Source of the DNA: Bacillota bacterium
Lineage (GTDB): Bacteria; Bacillota; Clostridia; Christensenellales; SZUA-584
Assembly (NCBI GenBank): GCA_023399095.1
Contig: JAEWQS010000070.1
Coordinates: 1 to 6,248, forward strand
Length of the DNA: 6,248 bases
Direction: 5' to 3'
Shown here: in pieces, positions 5,980 through 6,248 of the stretch
Position numbering within the stretch: the stretch's first letter is position 1
Layout of the letters: the number at the start of each line of letters is the position of its first letter
Translations under genes and position numbers: made by a program
Notes under the pieces: generated by a model
The model's input: the letters and a program-made list of their open reading frames with translations, nothing else
What the model was told of the DNA's origin: nothing
Databases searched by the model: none

Positions 5980-6248
5980 ATGAGAATTAACGAAAGTTTA
6001 ATTGAAACAATCATGGTGTATCTTCAAGAAAAGCTGGACTATGAGCAACAAATGGGCTATTCGGAAATTATTGCGAACATTCCTGATTTTATAAAAGAAA
6101 AAGAATACAATATAAATGCATCAGAACCCGAAATCAAATACGCCCTAAAGAAAGCGGAAGAGCTTAAACTGATAGAGCATGATAACAACCCGCTCTTTGC
6201 AGCGAGAAAAGTTTCTGACATAACCTGTGCCGGACACAGATTTCTATA
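5980..6248 (+). CDS. DUF2513-like protein, N-terminal part (runs off the window)
   Basis: The reading frame is open to the window edge, giving 89 residues with no stop. ATG 5980 follows GAGGAG (5966-5971) after eight bases. The protein begins MRINESLIETIMVYLQEKLD. It has a middle segment, EIKYALKKAEELKLIE (51-66), resembling the helix and turn of a winged-helix-like domain. It ends here with VSDITCAGHRFL (78-89), which resembles the 'I-x-x-LT-x-x-GHEFL' signature I know from DUF2513. That family has no established biochemical role and is common on phages, plasmids and islands of Bacillota. The codons are AT-rich, unlike valS and folC, which supports a different origin. The C-terminus is missing because of the window, so truncation of the gene itself cannot be judged. 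The family call rests on motif memory only. Confidence 0.72.
   Translation, partial: MRINESLIETIMVYLQEKLDYEQQMGYSEIIANIPDFIKEKEYNINASEPEIKYALKKAEELKLIEHDNNPLFAARKVSDITCAGHRFL

Overview
The window looks like a chromosomal segment of a Gram-positive, low-to-mid GC Bacillota bacterium, most likely a clostridial anaerobe. The reasons are a complete T-box leader, GGAGG-type ribosome binding sites, consensus sigma-A promoters and the valS-folC gene order known from Firmicutes. Species cannot be told from the sequence. All supported genes lie on the + strand.

Layout. Positions 1-60 hold no gene. A perfect-consensus promoter (61-89) drives a tRNA-Val-responsive T-box leader (about 96-331) that ends in a terminator. 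Next come valyl-tRNA synthetase (valS, 372-3005) and, overlapping it by ATGA, a folylpolyglutamate/dihydrofolate synthase homologue (folC-like, 3002-4123) that begins directly at its P-loop. After a 68-base gap is a COG2159-type amidohydrolase (4192-4998), whose 3' end forms a strong hairpin. Three tandem genes follow for small paralogous proteins of 79, 80 and 87 aa, all starting MFGW (5066-5843). I do not know their function. The window ends in AT-rich DNA with its own promoter and the start of a DUF2513-like gene cut by the window edge (5980-6248).

How it works together. valS and folC form one transcription unit controlled by charging of tRNA-Val, so valine starvation should raise both. 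The amidohydrolase may be read from the same transcript or from a weak internal promoter. The MFGW cluster is a tight three-gene unit with its own good ribosome binding sites. Its three proteins share the same N- and C-terminal halves and differ in a central loop, and it is the least explained part of the window. The last gene differs from its neighbours in base composition and resembles proteins often found on phages and islands, so a genomic boundary may lie near 5844.
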